From the NCBI RefSeq assembly GCF_000172795.2, contig NZ_CP020947.1, forward strand, positions 4,171,001-4,235,000: a stretch of DNA of 64,000 bases, written 5' to 3'. Each line of letters starts with the position of its first letter. The stretch's first letter is position 1. This document shows, piece after piece, positions 44,322-52,785 of the stretch. The position numbers were made by a program, and so were the translations under genes. Under the pieces are notes generated by a model. It worked only from the letters and a program-made list of their open reading frames with translations. It had not been told where the DNA came from and did not search any database. This stretch comes from Rhizobium sp. CIAT894 (GTDB lineage: Bacteria > Pseudomonadota > Alphaproteobacteria > Rhizobiales > Rhizobiaceae).

Positions 44322-44867
44322 ATGAACATCATTCAGCAGCTTGAGGCCGAACAGGCCGCCAAGATCGAAGCCAAGCGCACCCTTCCTGAATTTTCCCCGG
44401 GCGACACCGTCCGCGTCAACGTGAAGGTCACGGAAGGCAACCGTACCCGCGTTCAGGCCTATGAAGGCGTCTGCATCGCCCGCTCCGGCGGCGGCCTGCA
44501 GGAAAACTTCACGGTCCGCAAGATCTCCTACGGCGAAGGCGTCGAGCGCGTATTCCCGGTCTACTCGCCGATGATCGAAAGCGTCGACGTTGTTCGCCGC
44601 GGTAAAGTCCGTCGCGCCAAGCTCTATTACCTCCGCGACCGTCGCGGTAAGTCTGCCCGTATCGTTGAAGACACCGGCGTGCGCGCCCGCAAGCTCAACG
44701 ACGCCGAGCGCGCCGCCGTTGCCGAGGAAAAGGCACGCATCGAAGCTGAAAAGGTTGCAGCCGCCCAGGCGCTCGCCGCTGAGAAGGCCGCAGCAGAAGC
44801 TGCCGAGGCCAAGGCCGCTGCTGAAGCAGCAGCCGCTGCCGCCGCAGCGGAACCGGCAGCAGAATAA
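44322..44867 (+). CDS. rplS: 50S ribosomal protein L19
   Basis: A large-subunit protein at the subunit interface. The L19 core is residues 1-118: [39 protein letters not shown] and [20 protein letters not shown]. From residue 133 the protein carries an Ala/Glu/Lys-rich helical tail of about 48 residues ([20 protein letters not shown]) that is not in E. coli L19 (115 residues). It starts at ATG 44322 with AAAGG upstream. A terminator follows. Confidence 0.96.
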   Translation: MNIIQQLEAEQAAKIEAKRTLPEFSPGDTVRVNVKVTEGNRTRVQAYEGVCIARSGGGLQENFTVRKISYGEGVERVFPVYSPMIESVDVVRRGKVRRAKLYYLRDRRGKSARIVEDTGVRARKLNDAERAAVAEEKARIEAEKVAAAQALAAEKAAAEAAEAKAAAEAAAAAAAAEPAAE

Positions 44868-44892
44868 GATCTGCGCAAAATTCTATTCCTGG

Positions 44893-44926
44893 AAAGGCGG
44901 CCTTCGGGTCGCCTTTTCTATTTTTT
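44893..44926 (+). terminator. Rho-independent terminator of rplS
   Basis: AAAGGCGGCC (44893-44902), TTCG loop, GGTCGCCTTT (one G-U pair), then TCTATTTTTT. Confidence 0.88.
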
Positions 44927-45006
44927 GCTTCGCCAAGCAGCCCGCGGCCTTGCCTCAGGCCTATCTTCCGTGACAGTTTTCGCCGTTCAATTGAGGGAAC
45001 CGTTCA

Positions 45007-45804
45007 ATGTTGTTTCGCCGCACCGTTCTTGCTGGCTTTGCCGCCCTTGCTCTTTTGCCGCTTGCCGCATCGGCCGCCGAACTGCCGGATCTCGGCGGCA
45101 AGAGCGTCGTCGTCGTCACCGAGAATGCCTATCCGCCGCTGCAGTTCATCGATCCGAAATCCGGCAAGGCGATCGGCTGGGAATACGATGCGATGAACGA
45201 GATCGCCAAGCGGTTGAATTTCAAGGTCGAATATCAGAACACCAGCTGGGACGCGATGATCCAGGCGGTTTCCGACGGCCAGTACAACATCGGCATGACC
45301 GGCATCACCATCAAGGAAGACCGCAAGCAGAAGGTGGATTTCTCCGACCCCTATATGCGCTCGCAGCAGTTCATGCTGGTGCGCGGCGACGAGAAGCGTT
45401 TCACCGATGGAAAGTCCTTCGCCGAATTCAAGGATGGCCTGGTCGGCGCCCAGCCCGGCACCACGCCCTTCTACACCGCCGTCTATGAAGTGCTCGACGG
45501 CAACGAGCAGAACCCGCGCATCAAGCTCTTCGAAACCTTCGGCGCCACCGTCCAGGCGCTGAAGGCCGGCGACGTCGACGTGGTGCTGACCGACGGCACC
45601 GCCGGCAAGGGTTACGTCGATGCCTCGAACGGCGCCTTGAAGCTGATCGGCGAACCGCTCGGCACCGAGGATTTCGGCTTCATCTTCCCGAAGGGTTCCG
45701 ATCTCGTCGTCCCCGTCAACGCCGCCATTTCGGCACTCAAGGCCGACGGTACGCTGGATGCGCTGAACAAGAAGTGGTTCCTCGACTACAAGATGGGCGA
45801 ATGA
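45007..45804 (+). CDS. Amino-acid ABC transporter substrate-binding protein
   Basis: A periplasmic solute-binding protein (SBP_bac_3, cluster 3), 265 residues. MLFRRTVLAGFAALALLPLA is a signal peptide cleaved near ASA. The polar-amino-acid binding pattern is clear: VTENAYPPLQFID near residue 37, IGWEYDAMNEIAKRL and GMTGITIKEDRKQKVDFSDPY (arginine binding the alpha-carboxylate). It is followed 16 bp later by its permease, but no ATPase gene is present in the window. The specific amino acid is unknown. Confidence 0.93.
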   Translation: MLFRRTVLAGFAALALLPLAASAAELPDLGGKSVVVVTENAYPPLQFIDPKSGKAIGWEYDAMNEIAKRLNFKVEYQNTSWDAMIQAVSDGQYNIGMTGITIKEDRKQKVDFSDPYMRSQQFMLVRGDEKRFTDGKSFAEFKDGLVGAQPGTTPFYTAVYEVLDGNEQNPRIKLFETFGATVQALKAGDVDVVLTDGTAGKGYVDASNGALKLIGEPLGTEDFGFIFPKGSDLVVPVNAAISALKADGTLDALNKKWFLDYKMGE

Positions 45805-45820
45805 CACCCGGCAACTGCTG

Positions 45821-46633
45821 ATGACCGTACGACCGTCTCCCGACAGGCACGTCAAGGACGACTATCCCTGGTGGCTGGTCGCGCTCGTCGCGATCGGCAT
45901 CGTTCTTGCCGCCGTCATCGTCACAAACGATATCTACGCCCAGGTTTTCCGCACCGTGATCAACGGCGTCGGCATCACCGTCTTCGTCACGCTGGTCGCC
46001 TTCATACTCGCCACGGTGCTCGGCCTCGGCATCTGCCTGCTCGGCATGGCCGACAGCCAGGTCGCGCGGCAGATCGCGCGATTCTACATCGAGACCATCC
46101 GCGGCATCCCGATCCTCGTGCTGTTGTTCTACGTCGCCTTCGTCGGCGCCCCGGCTCTGGTCGCCGCCTATAATTTCCTGATTTCACCGCTCGTGACGTC
46201 AGGCATGGCCGAATCCATCCTGGTGCGCGATCTCTCGCTGATGTGGCGGGCAATCATCGCGCTGACGATCGGTTATTCCTCCTTCATCGCCGAAATCTTC
46301 CGGGCCGGTTTCCAGTCGGTCGATCTGGGCCAGATCGAAGCGGCCAAGGCACTCGGCCTTTCCCGCTACCGGCGCTTCCGCTCCGTCGTCTTCCCGCAGG
46401 CGATCCGGGTGATCTTCCCGCCGCTCTCCAACGATTTCGTCTCCATGGTCAAGGACAGCTCGCTCGTCTCGGTGCTCGGCGTCGCCGACATCACCCAGAT
46501 GGGCAAGGTCTATGCCGCCGGCTCCTTCCGCTTCTTCGAGACCTATTCGATCGTCACCTATATCTACCTGATCCTGACGATCGGCCTGTCGCTGGCGCTG
46601 CGGCGCACGGAGAAATGGCTGAAATCACGGTGA
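45821..46633 (+). CDS. Amino-acid ABC transporter permease
   Basis: A 270-residue inner-membrane permease of the HisMQ type. About five hydrophobic segments; the coupling motif EAAKALGLSRYRRFRSVVFPQAIRVIFPP (here seen as EAAKALGLSRY plus VVFPQAIR) near residue 165-195 docks the ATPase. It begins MTVRPSPDRHVKDDYPWWLV with a polar cytosolic amino end. It lies directly behind the binding-protein gene; only one permease is found, so it would act as a homodimer with an ATPase encoded elsewhere. Confidence 0.93.
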   Translation: MTVRPSPDRHVKDDYPWWLVALVAIGIVLAAVIVTNDIYAQVFRTVINGVGITVFVTLVAFILATVLGLGICLLGMADSQVARQIARFYIETIRGIPILVLLFYVAFVGAPALVAAYNFLISPLVTSGMAESILVRDLSLMWRAIIALTIGYSSFIAEIFRAGFQSVDLGQIEAAKALGLSRYRRFRSVVFPQAIRVIFPPLSNDFVSMVKDSSLVSVLGVADITQMGKVYAAGSFRFFETYSIVTYIYLILTIGLSLALRRTEKWLKSR

Positions 46634-46907
46634 ATGATCAACAGCCGCTCCATCGCGGCCGGCCCTCTGATGATTCAAATTGAAGCCGCCGCGAAAAATC
46701 GGTATATGCAGGCAATGGAATCCAAGTTCAGATGCACAGGCGCGCATATTTTCGTGCTGCAGGACCATTATCGCCTGCCGGCGCGGTTCTTTGCCTGCGT
46801 GTCCGGCGCGCTCAACAGCCGACTTCGTTGATCGAATGACGGCCGGCGGAGCTTGATCCGCTTTTTACTCGATTTCCCAAAAGCATCCAAAAAACGGACT
46901 TAACGCC
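46634..46907 (+). other. 274-bp intergenic region upstream of leuC
   Basis: It is somewhat less GC-rich than its flanks. An open frame (46634-46831) has no ribosome site and a composition unlike neighbours, so I do not call it. The region presumably contains the leuC promoter; no leucine-rich leader peptide is evident. Confidence 0.45.
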
Positions 46908-48317
46908 ATGAGCGCACCGCGTACCCTCTACGACAAGATCTGGGACGATCACCTGGTCGACGAACAGGCAGACGGCACCTGTCTTCTCTACATCGACCGC
47001 CATCTGGTCCACGAAGTCACCTCGCCGCAGGCGTTCGAAGGCCTGCGCATGACCGGCCGCAAGGTTCGCGCCCCGGAAAAGACGCTCGCCGTCGTCGACC
47101 ATAACGTTCCGACCTCGCCCGATCGCCATCTCGGCATCAAGAACGAGGAAAGCCGGATCCAGGTGGAAGCGCTGGCGACCAACGCCGCCGAATTCGGCGT
47201 CGAATATTATTCGGCAAGCGACAAGCGCCAGGGCATCGTCCACATCGTCGGTCCGGAACAGGGCTTCACCCTGCCCGGCATGACCATCGTCTGCGGCGAC
47301 AGCCACACCTCGACGCACGGCGCCTTCGGCGCGCTGGCGCATGGCATCGGCACCTCCGAGGTCGAGCATGTTCTGGCGACCCAGACGCTGATCCAGAAGA
47401 AGGCAAAGAACATGCTGGTGCGGGTCGACGGCCTGCTGCCGCCGCACGTCACCGCCAAGGACATCATCCTCGCCATCATCGGCGAAATCGGCACCGCCGG
47501 CGGCACCGGCCACGTCATCGAATTTGCCGGCGAAGCGATCCGCTCGCTGTCGATGGAAGGCCGCATGACCATCTGCAACATGACGATCGAAGGCGGCGCC
47601 CGCGCCGGCCTGATTGCGCCCGATGAAAAGACCTTCGAATACATCAAGGGCAAGCCGCGCGCGCCGAAGGGCGAGGCGCTGGAACAGGCGATCGCCTATT
47701 GGAAAACGCTGCAGACCGACGAAGGCGCTCATTACGACCGCGTCGTCGTGCTCGATGCCGCCAGCCTGCCGCCGATCGTCTCCTGGGGCTCCTCGCCCGA
47801 GGACGTCATCTCCGTCCAGGGCATCGTGCCGAACCCCGACGATATCCAGGACGAGACCAAGCGCACCTCCAAGTGGCGCGCGCTCGACTATATGGGCCTG
47901 AAGCCGGGCACCAAGATGACCGACATCACGCTCGATCGCGTCTTCATCGGTTCCTGCACCAACGGCCGCATCGAGGATCTGCGTGAAGTCGCCAAGGTCG
48001 TCGAAGGCAAGACGGTGGCCGCCACCGTCGACGCGATGATCGTTCCGGGCTCCGGCCTCGTCAAGGAACAGGCGGAAGCCGAAGGCCTCGACAAGATCTT
48101 CAAGGCCGCCGGCTTCGACTGGCGCGAGCCGGGCTGCTCCATGTGTCTTGCAATGAACGACGACCGCCTGAAGCCGGGCGAGCGTTGCGCCTCGACCTCG
48201 AACCGCAATTTCGAAGGCCGTCAGGGCTTCAAGGGCCGCACGCATCTCGTCTCGCCGGCCATGGCGGCCGCGGCCGCAATTGCCGGTCACTTCGTCGATA
48301 TCCGCGAGTGGAACTGA
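46908..48317 (+). CDS. leuC: 3-isopropylmalate dehydratase large subunit
   Basis: The iron-sulphur subunit of isopropylmalate isomerase in leucine synthesis; it works with LeuD, which is not in the window. The 469-residue length is standard. The aconitase-like cysteines are in [15 protein letters not shown] (near residue 350) and [11 protein letters not shown] (near 408), with [16 protein letters not shown] near 130. It starts at ATG 46908 ([18 protein letters not shown]). A strong terminator 30 bp after the stop ends the transcript, so leuD is not cotranscribed. Confidence 0.97.
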   Translation: MSAPRTLYDKIWDDHLVDEQADGTCLLYIDRHLVHEVTSPQAFEGLRMTGRKVRAPEKTLAVVDHNVPTSPDRHLGIKNEESRIQVEALATNAAEFGVEYYSASDKRQGIVHIVGPEQGFTLPGMTIVCGDSHTSTHGAFGALAHGIGTSEVEHVLATQTLIQKKAKNMLVRVDGLLPPHVTAKDIILAIIGEIGTAGGTGHVIEFAGEAIRSLSMEGRMTICNMTIEGGARAGLIAPDEKTFEYIKGKPRAPKGEALEQAIAYWKTLQTDEGAHYDRVVVLDAASLPPIVSWGSSPEDVISVQGIVPNPDDIQDETKRTSKWRALDYMGLKPGTKMTDITLDRVFIGSCTNGRIEDLREVAKVVEGKTVAATVDAMIVPGSGLVKEQAEAEGLDKIFKAAGFDWREPGCSMCLAMNDDRLKPGERCASTSNRNFEGRQGFKGRTHLVSPAMAAAAAIAGHFVDIREWN

Positions 48318-48346
48318 TCTGTCATCCGACAATAAGAGAATGAAAG

Positions 48347-48378
48347 CCGCCCGATGCGTCCAGCGCATCGGGCGGTTT
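48347..48378 (+). terminator. Rho-independent terminator of leuC
   Basis: CCGCCCGATGCG (48347-48358) pairs perfectly with CGCATCGGGCGG (48364-48375), followed by TTT. Confidence 0.8.
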
Positions 48379-48579
48379 CGTATTTCATGGCGCCACTGCT
48401 TCGGTTGACGACAGTTATGAGAGAGCGGGCAAGCCCGTTTGTGCGGGGCCGCGCCTTTCCAATTTCATCCTTTCGGGCAATCGACATCGGAAAGAGCGTG
48501 TGGCCTCCTTGGCATAGGCGCGATACGCGACTGATACCGTTCAGGCTCCGGCGAACACCGCGCCATCGGGGGAATGGCC

Positions 48580-48930
48580 ATGAGGCGGAAAAGGGTACGG
48601 AGTTTACTGCAAGCCAGCTTGATCGTATTTGCATCGCAGGCATCGATCGACGCCGCCGAGGCCGCGCCGATCCGTCCGGCGATAGGACCGGTCACGGCCT
48701 CTTCCGATCTGCTGCACCAGATCGCCCAAAGCAAGATACCCTATCTCAACGGATACCGGGGCTATAGCAGCGCCCGGTCCGGCTATATCAAGAGCGCGAA
48801 CGGCTATTGGTATCCGGCGCGCGCCTTTGACGATTATTATACCGGCTCGATCGGACGGTCGCAGCGCCTGAACGACGGCTGCGACCACGGCTTTGCGCCG
48901 ACCAACGGATCCTCGAACTGCAATTATTGA
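48580..48930 (+). CDS. Small secreted hypothetical protein
   Basis: A 116-residue protein with an amino-terminal signal segment (MRRKRVRSLLQASLIVFASQ, then ASIDAAEA) and a mature part rich in Tyr, Gly, Ser and Arg, including YLNGYRGYSSARSGYIKSA and NGYWYPARAFDDYY. This NGYWYP-type region is common in short secreted proteins of rhizobia without known function. Two cysteines are close to the end (DGCDHGF and SNCNY). I start it at 48580, seven bases after GGGGGA; 48574 is an in-frame alternative. Leading bases 48379-48573 hold no other gene. Confidence 0.68.
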   Translation: MRRKRVRSLLQASLIVFASQASIDAAEAAPIRPAIGPVTASSDLLHQIAQSKIPYLNGYRGYSSARSGYIKSANGYWYPARAFDDYYTGSIGRSQRLNDGCDHGFAPTNGSSNCNY

Positions 48931-49058
48931 CGGGAAGGCGGTAGCCCGTCTTCAGACAACGCTGCCCCGGATGACCTCTTCTCCGGGACAGCCGCTGATG
49001 GGCCTGCTTGGGTATATCGTGCAAAGATGTGCGACGGCCCCGGTGAGCGCAACGGCGG

Positions 49059-49889
49059 TCAGAAGGTTGCCGTCATCGGGTCCGGTCCCATGCGGGCACC
49101 GGCGCTGTCGAGCCTGGCGATCGCCGCCATGTCGTCGGCATCGAGCTTGAAATCGAACACCTGGAAATTCTCCTCGATACGCGAGGGCGTCACCGACTTC
49201 GGAATGACGACGAGGCCGGTATCGATGTGCCAGCGAATAATAACCTGAGCCGGCGATTTGCCATGCTTCCTGGCGATCTCGCCGATCACGGCATTCGAGA
49301 TGAACTTGCCCTGGCCGAGCGGGCTCCAGGTTTCGGTGGCAATGTTCAGTTTCTTGTGCGCCTCCTGCGCCGGCTTCTGCTGGAAGTCGGGGTGCAGCTC
49401 GATCTGGTTGATGACGGGAACGACGCCTGTCTCGTCGATGATGCGCTCCAGATGCTCCGGAGTGAAATTCGACACGCCGATCGAACGGGCCCGGCCCTCT
49501 TCGCGGATGCGCACGAAGGCCTTCCAGGTCTCGGTGTAGAGGCCGCGATGCGGCGACGGCCAGTGAACGAGATAGAGGTCGACATAGTCGAAGCCGAGCT
49601 TCTTCAGGCTACCGTCGAAGGCGCTGAGCGCATTGTCGTAGCCCTGGTCGGTGTTCCTCAGCTTGGTGGTGACGAAAATATCCTTGCGGTCGAGGCCGGA
49701 CGAACGGATGCCTTCGCCGACGCCCTCTTCGTTGTCGTAACCGGACGCCGTATCGATATGGCGATAGCCGGCGGCAATTGCGGTGCGCACCGTCGGGGCG
49801 GCAATATCCTGCGGCGTCTGCCAGACGCCGAGCCCGACCTGGGGAATGGAATGTCCGTCATGGAAAGTGATGATGGGTTGAGCGGTCAC
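49059..49889 (-). CDS. Aldo/keto reductase (DkgA-like)
   Basis: A 276-residue NADPH-dependent reductase of the aldo/keto family, TIM barrel. The catalytic tetrad is Asp46 and Tyr51 in HIDTASGYDNEEGVG, Lys76 in TTKLRN and His109 in LVHWPSP; the NADPH-binding end is VVIPKSVTPSRIEEN near residue 230-245. Closest subgroup by motif is 2,5-diketo-D-gluconate reductase A / methylglyoxal reductase. The substrate is not established. It starts at ATG 49889 (MTAQPIITFHDGHSIPQ) and lies alone on its strand. Confidence 0.93.
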   Translation of the reverse strand: MTAQPIITFHDGHSIPQVGLGVWQTPQDIAAPTVRTAIAAGYRHIDTASGYDNEEGVGEGIRSSGLDRKDIFVTTKLRNTDQGYDNALSAFDGSLKKLGFDYVDLYLVHWPSPHRGLYTETWKAFVRIREEGRARSIGVSNFTPEHLERIIDETGVVPVINQIELHPDFQQKPAQEAHKKLNIATETWSPLGQGKFISNAVIGEIARKHGKSPAQVIIRWHIDTGLVVIPKSVTPSRIEENFQVFDFKLDADDMAAIARLDSAGARMGPDPMTATF

Positions 49890-50022
49890 ACTATATCTCC
49901 GGGAGTTTGAAGAATTGGACGAGGTTTGGATTGCGTCAGCACAGATGCAAACGTCCCGGAACGCATTTCAGCCGCAGCGTTCGGTCACCGGAAACATATA
50001 GGCAGCCGCATCCGGAAGACAA

Positions 50023-50544
50023 TCAGAGGACTCGGACAATCGTGCCCTTCCGAAGGTGCGGCAGAAGCCGGCGCATGTCGCGGAGGCTGACCGCCACGCA
50101 GCCGGCCGTCGGCTCGTAGCCCGGTCGAATGAGATGGAAGAAGATCGCCGAGCCGCGATTGCGCGCCCGCGAGGAGATGTTCCAATCCATGACTAGGCAG
50201 ACATCGTAGAGCCCGTCGCCGCGCTGGAGTTCCTCATGGCTTGCCCCGAACGGCGCCCTGACGAGGCGGTTATAGCTGGCATTGTCCGGCTGATCGCACC
50301 AGAGCATGCCGGCGCGAATGCGGCGCAGCGCAAGCGGAGTGACGAGCCGGCCGTTCCGTTCGCCACGCCGGAAGCCGGATATCAGCCTCATCGAGGCGAT
50401 CGGCGTGGCGCCGTCGCCCTCGCGTTTGATAACGGTGCGGCCGGAGCGGCCGATCGCCGCGGGCACGGTGATCGCGCCGAGGCGGACGATGGCCCGGCTC
50501 CTCTTCCCCGGCGCCGGCCGAACCACGATCGTCGACGGCTTCAT
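50023..50544 (-). CDS. L,D-transpeptidase catalytic-domain (YkuD-like) protein
   Basis: A 173-residue protein of the YkuD/ErfK fold, which makes or edits peptidoglycan 3-3 cross-links. The catalytic motif reads IFFHLIRPGYEPTAGCVAVS: a His, then TAGC in place of the usual S/T-HGC, with the nucleophilic Cys near residue 155 and no Arg/Asn at the standard place (CVAVS). REGDGATPIASMRLISGFRR in the first half is typical of the family in alphaproteobacteria. No signal peptide is visible from 50544; the frame is open to 50727, and ATG 50571 is another start. Location is therefore unsettled. Confidence 0.78.
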   Translation of the reverse strand: MKPSTIVVRPAPGKRSRAIVRLGAITVPAAIGRSGRTVIKREGDGATPIASMRLISGFRRGERNGRLVTPLALRRIRAGMLWCDQPDNASYNRLVRAPFGASHEELQRGDGLYDVCLVMDWNISSRARNRGSAIFFHLIRPGYEPTAGCVAVSLRDMRRLLPHLRKGTIVRVL

Positions 50545-50710
50545 CCCCGGCCCCCGCCTTGTTTTTTCCATTTTTCTCGCATGTCTTGGATTGTCTGGGA
50601 CTCCAATTGAAATCATATGAAAACCTGCGCGGCAACAGTCCGCCGCCCGATCCTTGCCAAACCAGGAATTTGGCGTAGGACTAGGGAACTTAACATGAGG
50701 ACGCAACGGC

Positions 50711-51394
50711 ATGACCGCACGCACCATTCTTCTGGTGGATGACGACGACGACCTTCGTCAGACGCTGACGGAGCAATTGTCGCTGTATGAGGAATTTTCG
50801 GTTCTGCAGGAAGCCAACGCCGGCAAGGGTGTTGCGACCGCCCGCTCGACACCGGTCGATCTCTTGATCATGGATGTCGGCCTGCCTGATATGGACGGCC
50901 GCGAGGCGGTGAAGCTGCTGCGCAAGGGCGGCTTCAAGGCGCCGATCATCATGCTGACCGGCCACGATACCGATTCGGATACGATCCTCGGCCTCGAAGC
51001 CGGCGCCAACGACTATGTCACCAAGCCTTTCCGCTTCGCAGTGCTGCTCGCGCGCATTCGCGTGCAGCTGCGCCAGCATGAACAGAGCGAGGATGCGACC
51101 TTTACCGTCGGCCCCTACCTGTTCAAGCCGAGCCAGAAGCTGCTGACTACAGACAACGGCCAGAAGATCCGGCTGACGGAAAAGGAGGCTGCGATCATCC
51201 GCTATCTCTACCGTGCCGAACAGAAAGTGGTCACCCGTGACGTGCTGCTCGAAGAGGTCTGGGGCTATAACTCGGGCGTGACGACGCATACGCTGGAAAC
51301 CCACGTCTACCGCCTGCGCCAGAAGATCGAGCGCGATCCCTCCAATGCCGAAATCCTGGTGACGGAAAACGGCGGCTACAAGATAATTCCCTAG
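50711..51394 (+). CDS. OmpR-family response regulator (orphan, CenR-like)
   Basis: A two-domain regulator of 227 residues: receiver domain (1-120) with acidic pocket DDDDD at 10-14, phospho-acceptor Asp55 in LLIMDVGLPD and Lys in VTKPFRF; winged-helix DNA-binding domain (130-225) with VVTRDVLLEEVWGYNSG, TLETHVYRLRQKIE and NGGYKIIP. No histidine kinase gene is adjacent. The opening MTARTILLVDDDDDLRQTLT and size resemble CenR, an essential envelope regulator in alphaproteobacteria, but I would not claim it without a tree. Its TAG stop lies within a rhizobial repeat. Confidence 0.93.
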   Translation: MTARTILLVDDDDDLRQTLTEQLSLYEEFSVLQEANAGKGVATARSTPVDLLIMDVGLPDMDGREAVKLLRKGGFKAPIIMLTGHDTDSDTILGLEAGANDYVTKPFRFAVLLARIRVQLRQHEQSEDATFTVGPYLFKPSQKLLTTDNGQKIRLTEKEAAIIRYLYRAEQKVVTRDVLLEEVWGYNSGVTTHTLETHVYRLRQKIERDPSNAEILVTENGGYKIIP

Positions 51395-51494
51395 AGCATT
51401 TCCATTTTCTCCGAATCACGGAAATGCTCTATCTCTTAGTTTTCACGCAATTCCCGGCAAAAGCGTTTCACGCATTGCCTGGCAATTGCTCTAA
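51392..51494. repeat. Rhizobial intergenic repeat of about 100 bp with hairpins
   Basis: TAGAGCATTTCC (51392-51403) pairs perfectly with GGAAATGCTCTA (51420-51431); a second section GTTTTCACGCAATTCCC, AAAGCGTTTCACGCATT and GGCAATTGCTCTA follows. This AGAGCATTT...GCAATTGCTCTA element is frequent between genes of rhizobia. It starts inside the stop codon of the response-regulator gene and probably ends its transcript. Confidence 0.85.
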
Positions 51495-51508
51495 GGCGAA
51501 AAGCCCGC

Positions 51509-51964
51509 ATGGCGCTGACTGACGACATCCGCATGCTCGCGCAACTTCCCTTGTTCAAGGACATGAACGAGGATCAGCTGCGCCTGATCGCCTTCGGCGC
51601 CGACCGGCGCCTGATCGCGGCCGGCCAGATGCTGTTTCGCCAGGGTTCGCCCGCCGAGAGCGCCTACGTCATCCTCAGCGGCAGCCTGGAGCTGAGCGCA
51701 ACAGGCAGCGACGGCATTCAGAGGACAGAAGGGGTCGCCGGTCCCGGAACGCTGATCTCCGAGCTGGCGCTGGTCACGCTGGTGGAGCGCAAATTCACCG
51801 CGATCGCCCGCGAGGACACCAGCATCATCCGCATCACCCGCGCCCTTTTCCATCGGCTGATCGAAGAATATCCGGACGCAGCCCGGCTGATCGAGAACCG
51901 TATTCGCGACAATATCGCCGAACTTGCGGCAAAGGCCGCAAGCCAGTTCTATCGCTTCAGCTGA
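51509..51964 (+). CDS. Cyclic nucleotide-binding domain protein, no DNA-binding domain
   Basis: A 151-residue single-domain protein of the Crp/cNMP-binding fold. LAQLPLFKDMNEDQLRLIAF begins the domain, LFRQGSPAESAYVILSGSLEL follows, and the phosphate-binding cassette corresponds to GPGTLISELALVT, where the usual FGELAL-R is changed (SELAL present, Arg replaced). The final helices IIRITRALFHRLIEEYPDA are present but no helix-turn-helix follows, so it is unlikely to be a transcription factor on its own. It lies 114 bp behind the orphan response regulator, beyond the repeat. Role unknown. Confidence 0.85.
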   Translation: MALTDDIRMLAQLPLFKDMNEDQLRLIAFGADRRLIAAGQMLFRQGSPAESAYVILSGSLELSATGSDGIQRTEGVAGPGTLISELALVTLVERKFTAIAREDTSIIRITRALFHRLIEEYPDAARLIENRIRDNIAELAAKAASQFYRFS

Positions 51965-51996
51965 GCCCAGTGGCCCGCAGCCATACAGCCAAATCG

Positions 51997-52785
51997 TCAG
52001 CCGTGCGCCAAGCTGTCGATTGCTGCGGCAAGCTTGACCAGGTCTGCGGCGTAGAATCCTGCAGCGTTGAGGCAGTTCGTCTCAAGCAGCTTCAATCCCT
52101 CTTCGGTACGGCAGACATCGATGACATAGGCCGGCGAGTAGCCGGGATTGATGTCCACCATCCGCTGCCCGAACTGCAGCACATCGGCATCGATCTCGTG
52201 GCGATGAATGACACGTGATCCGTCTTTGTAGAGCGAGTAGGTGACGATACGATCGTTGACAGCCCAGAGACGCCATTCGCGCAGGATGCGGACAGGCTTG
52301 GTGAACATCAGCAGTGTGTCGTGGCGAAGCGATCCTGTCGGGATTTCATCTTCGTCGAGCGCGAGGACCCGCTCCGCCATGCGGATGATCTCATCCGTCG
52401 ATTTGACATTGCCAGGCTCCTCCTTGCTGTCGTCAACAGGACGCAGGAACCATTCCCTTCCATCGTCGGCCAGACGGGCAGGGACATCTCGCAGAACGAG
52501 GAACAGCGCGTCGGCTCCATTGAGGAGATAGGGATGCCACGCCTGTTCCTGGACGAAAGGGCGCAGCTTGAACACACCCGGCCGGTAGCCGTTCGCCTCG
52601 GCGTTCCTCCACAGCGAATAGGAGCCGAACATGACCACGGAGCCTGGATCGGCGACGACCGGCTTGGGAATGAGTTCGCCGACGAACGGAACGACCTTGT
52701 GCCATGTGTACGAGATGCCGAGCCGGTCGAGCGCCTCGGCCAGCTTATGAGTGTTTTCGAACTCCTGGAGAAGCCACTGCATCAC
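51997..52785 (-). CDS. ATP-grasp family protein (DUF4343 / R2K-like)
   Basis: A 262-residue protein that matches the small ATP-grasp enzymes of the R2K type (DUF4343), which are predicted to ligate amino acids or peptides using ATP. Landmarks are VVMFGSYSLWRNAEANGYRPG, WFLRPVDDSKE (lysine/arginine of the ATP cleft), REWRLWAVNDRIVTYSLY and the metal-binding end VCRTEEGLKLLETNCLNAAGFY with the E-x-N pattern. It overlaps the upstream xth gene by four bases (ATGA) on the same strand. No peptide substrate gene is evident. Family firm, substrate unknown. Confidence 0.8.
   Translation of the reverse strand: MMQWLLQEFENTHKLAEALDRLGISYTWHKVVPFVGELIPKPVVADPGSVVMFGSYSLWRNAEANGYRPGVFKLRPFVQEQAWHPYLLNGADALFLVLRDVPARLADDGREWFLRPVDDSKEEPGNVKSTDEIIRMAERVLALDEDEIPTGSLRHDTLLMFTKPVRILREWRLWAVNDRIVTYSLYKDGSRVIHRHEIDADVLQFGQRMVDINPGYSPAYVIDVCRTEEGLKLLETNCLNAAGFYAADLVKLAAAIDSLAHG

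Noticed and set aside
46634..46831. A 65-residue frame between the permease and leuC
   Set aside because: It starts right after the permease stop without a ribosome site and has no resemblance to a leucine leader peptide.
46812..48368. A 518-residue open frame opposite leuC
   Set aside because: Antisense shadow of leuC; it begins inside the leuC terminator.
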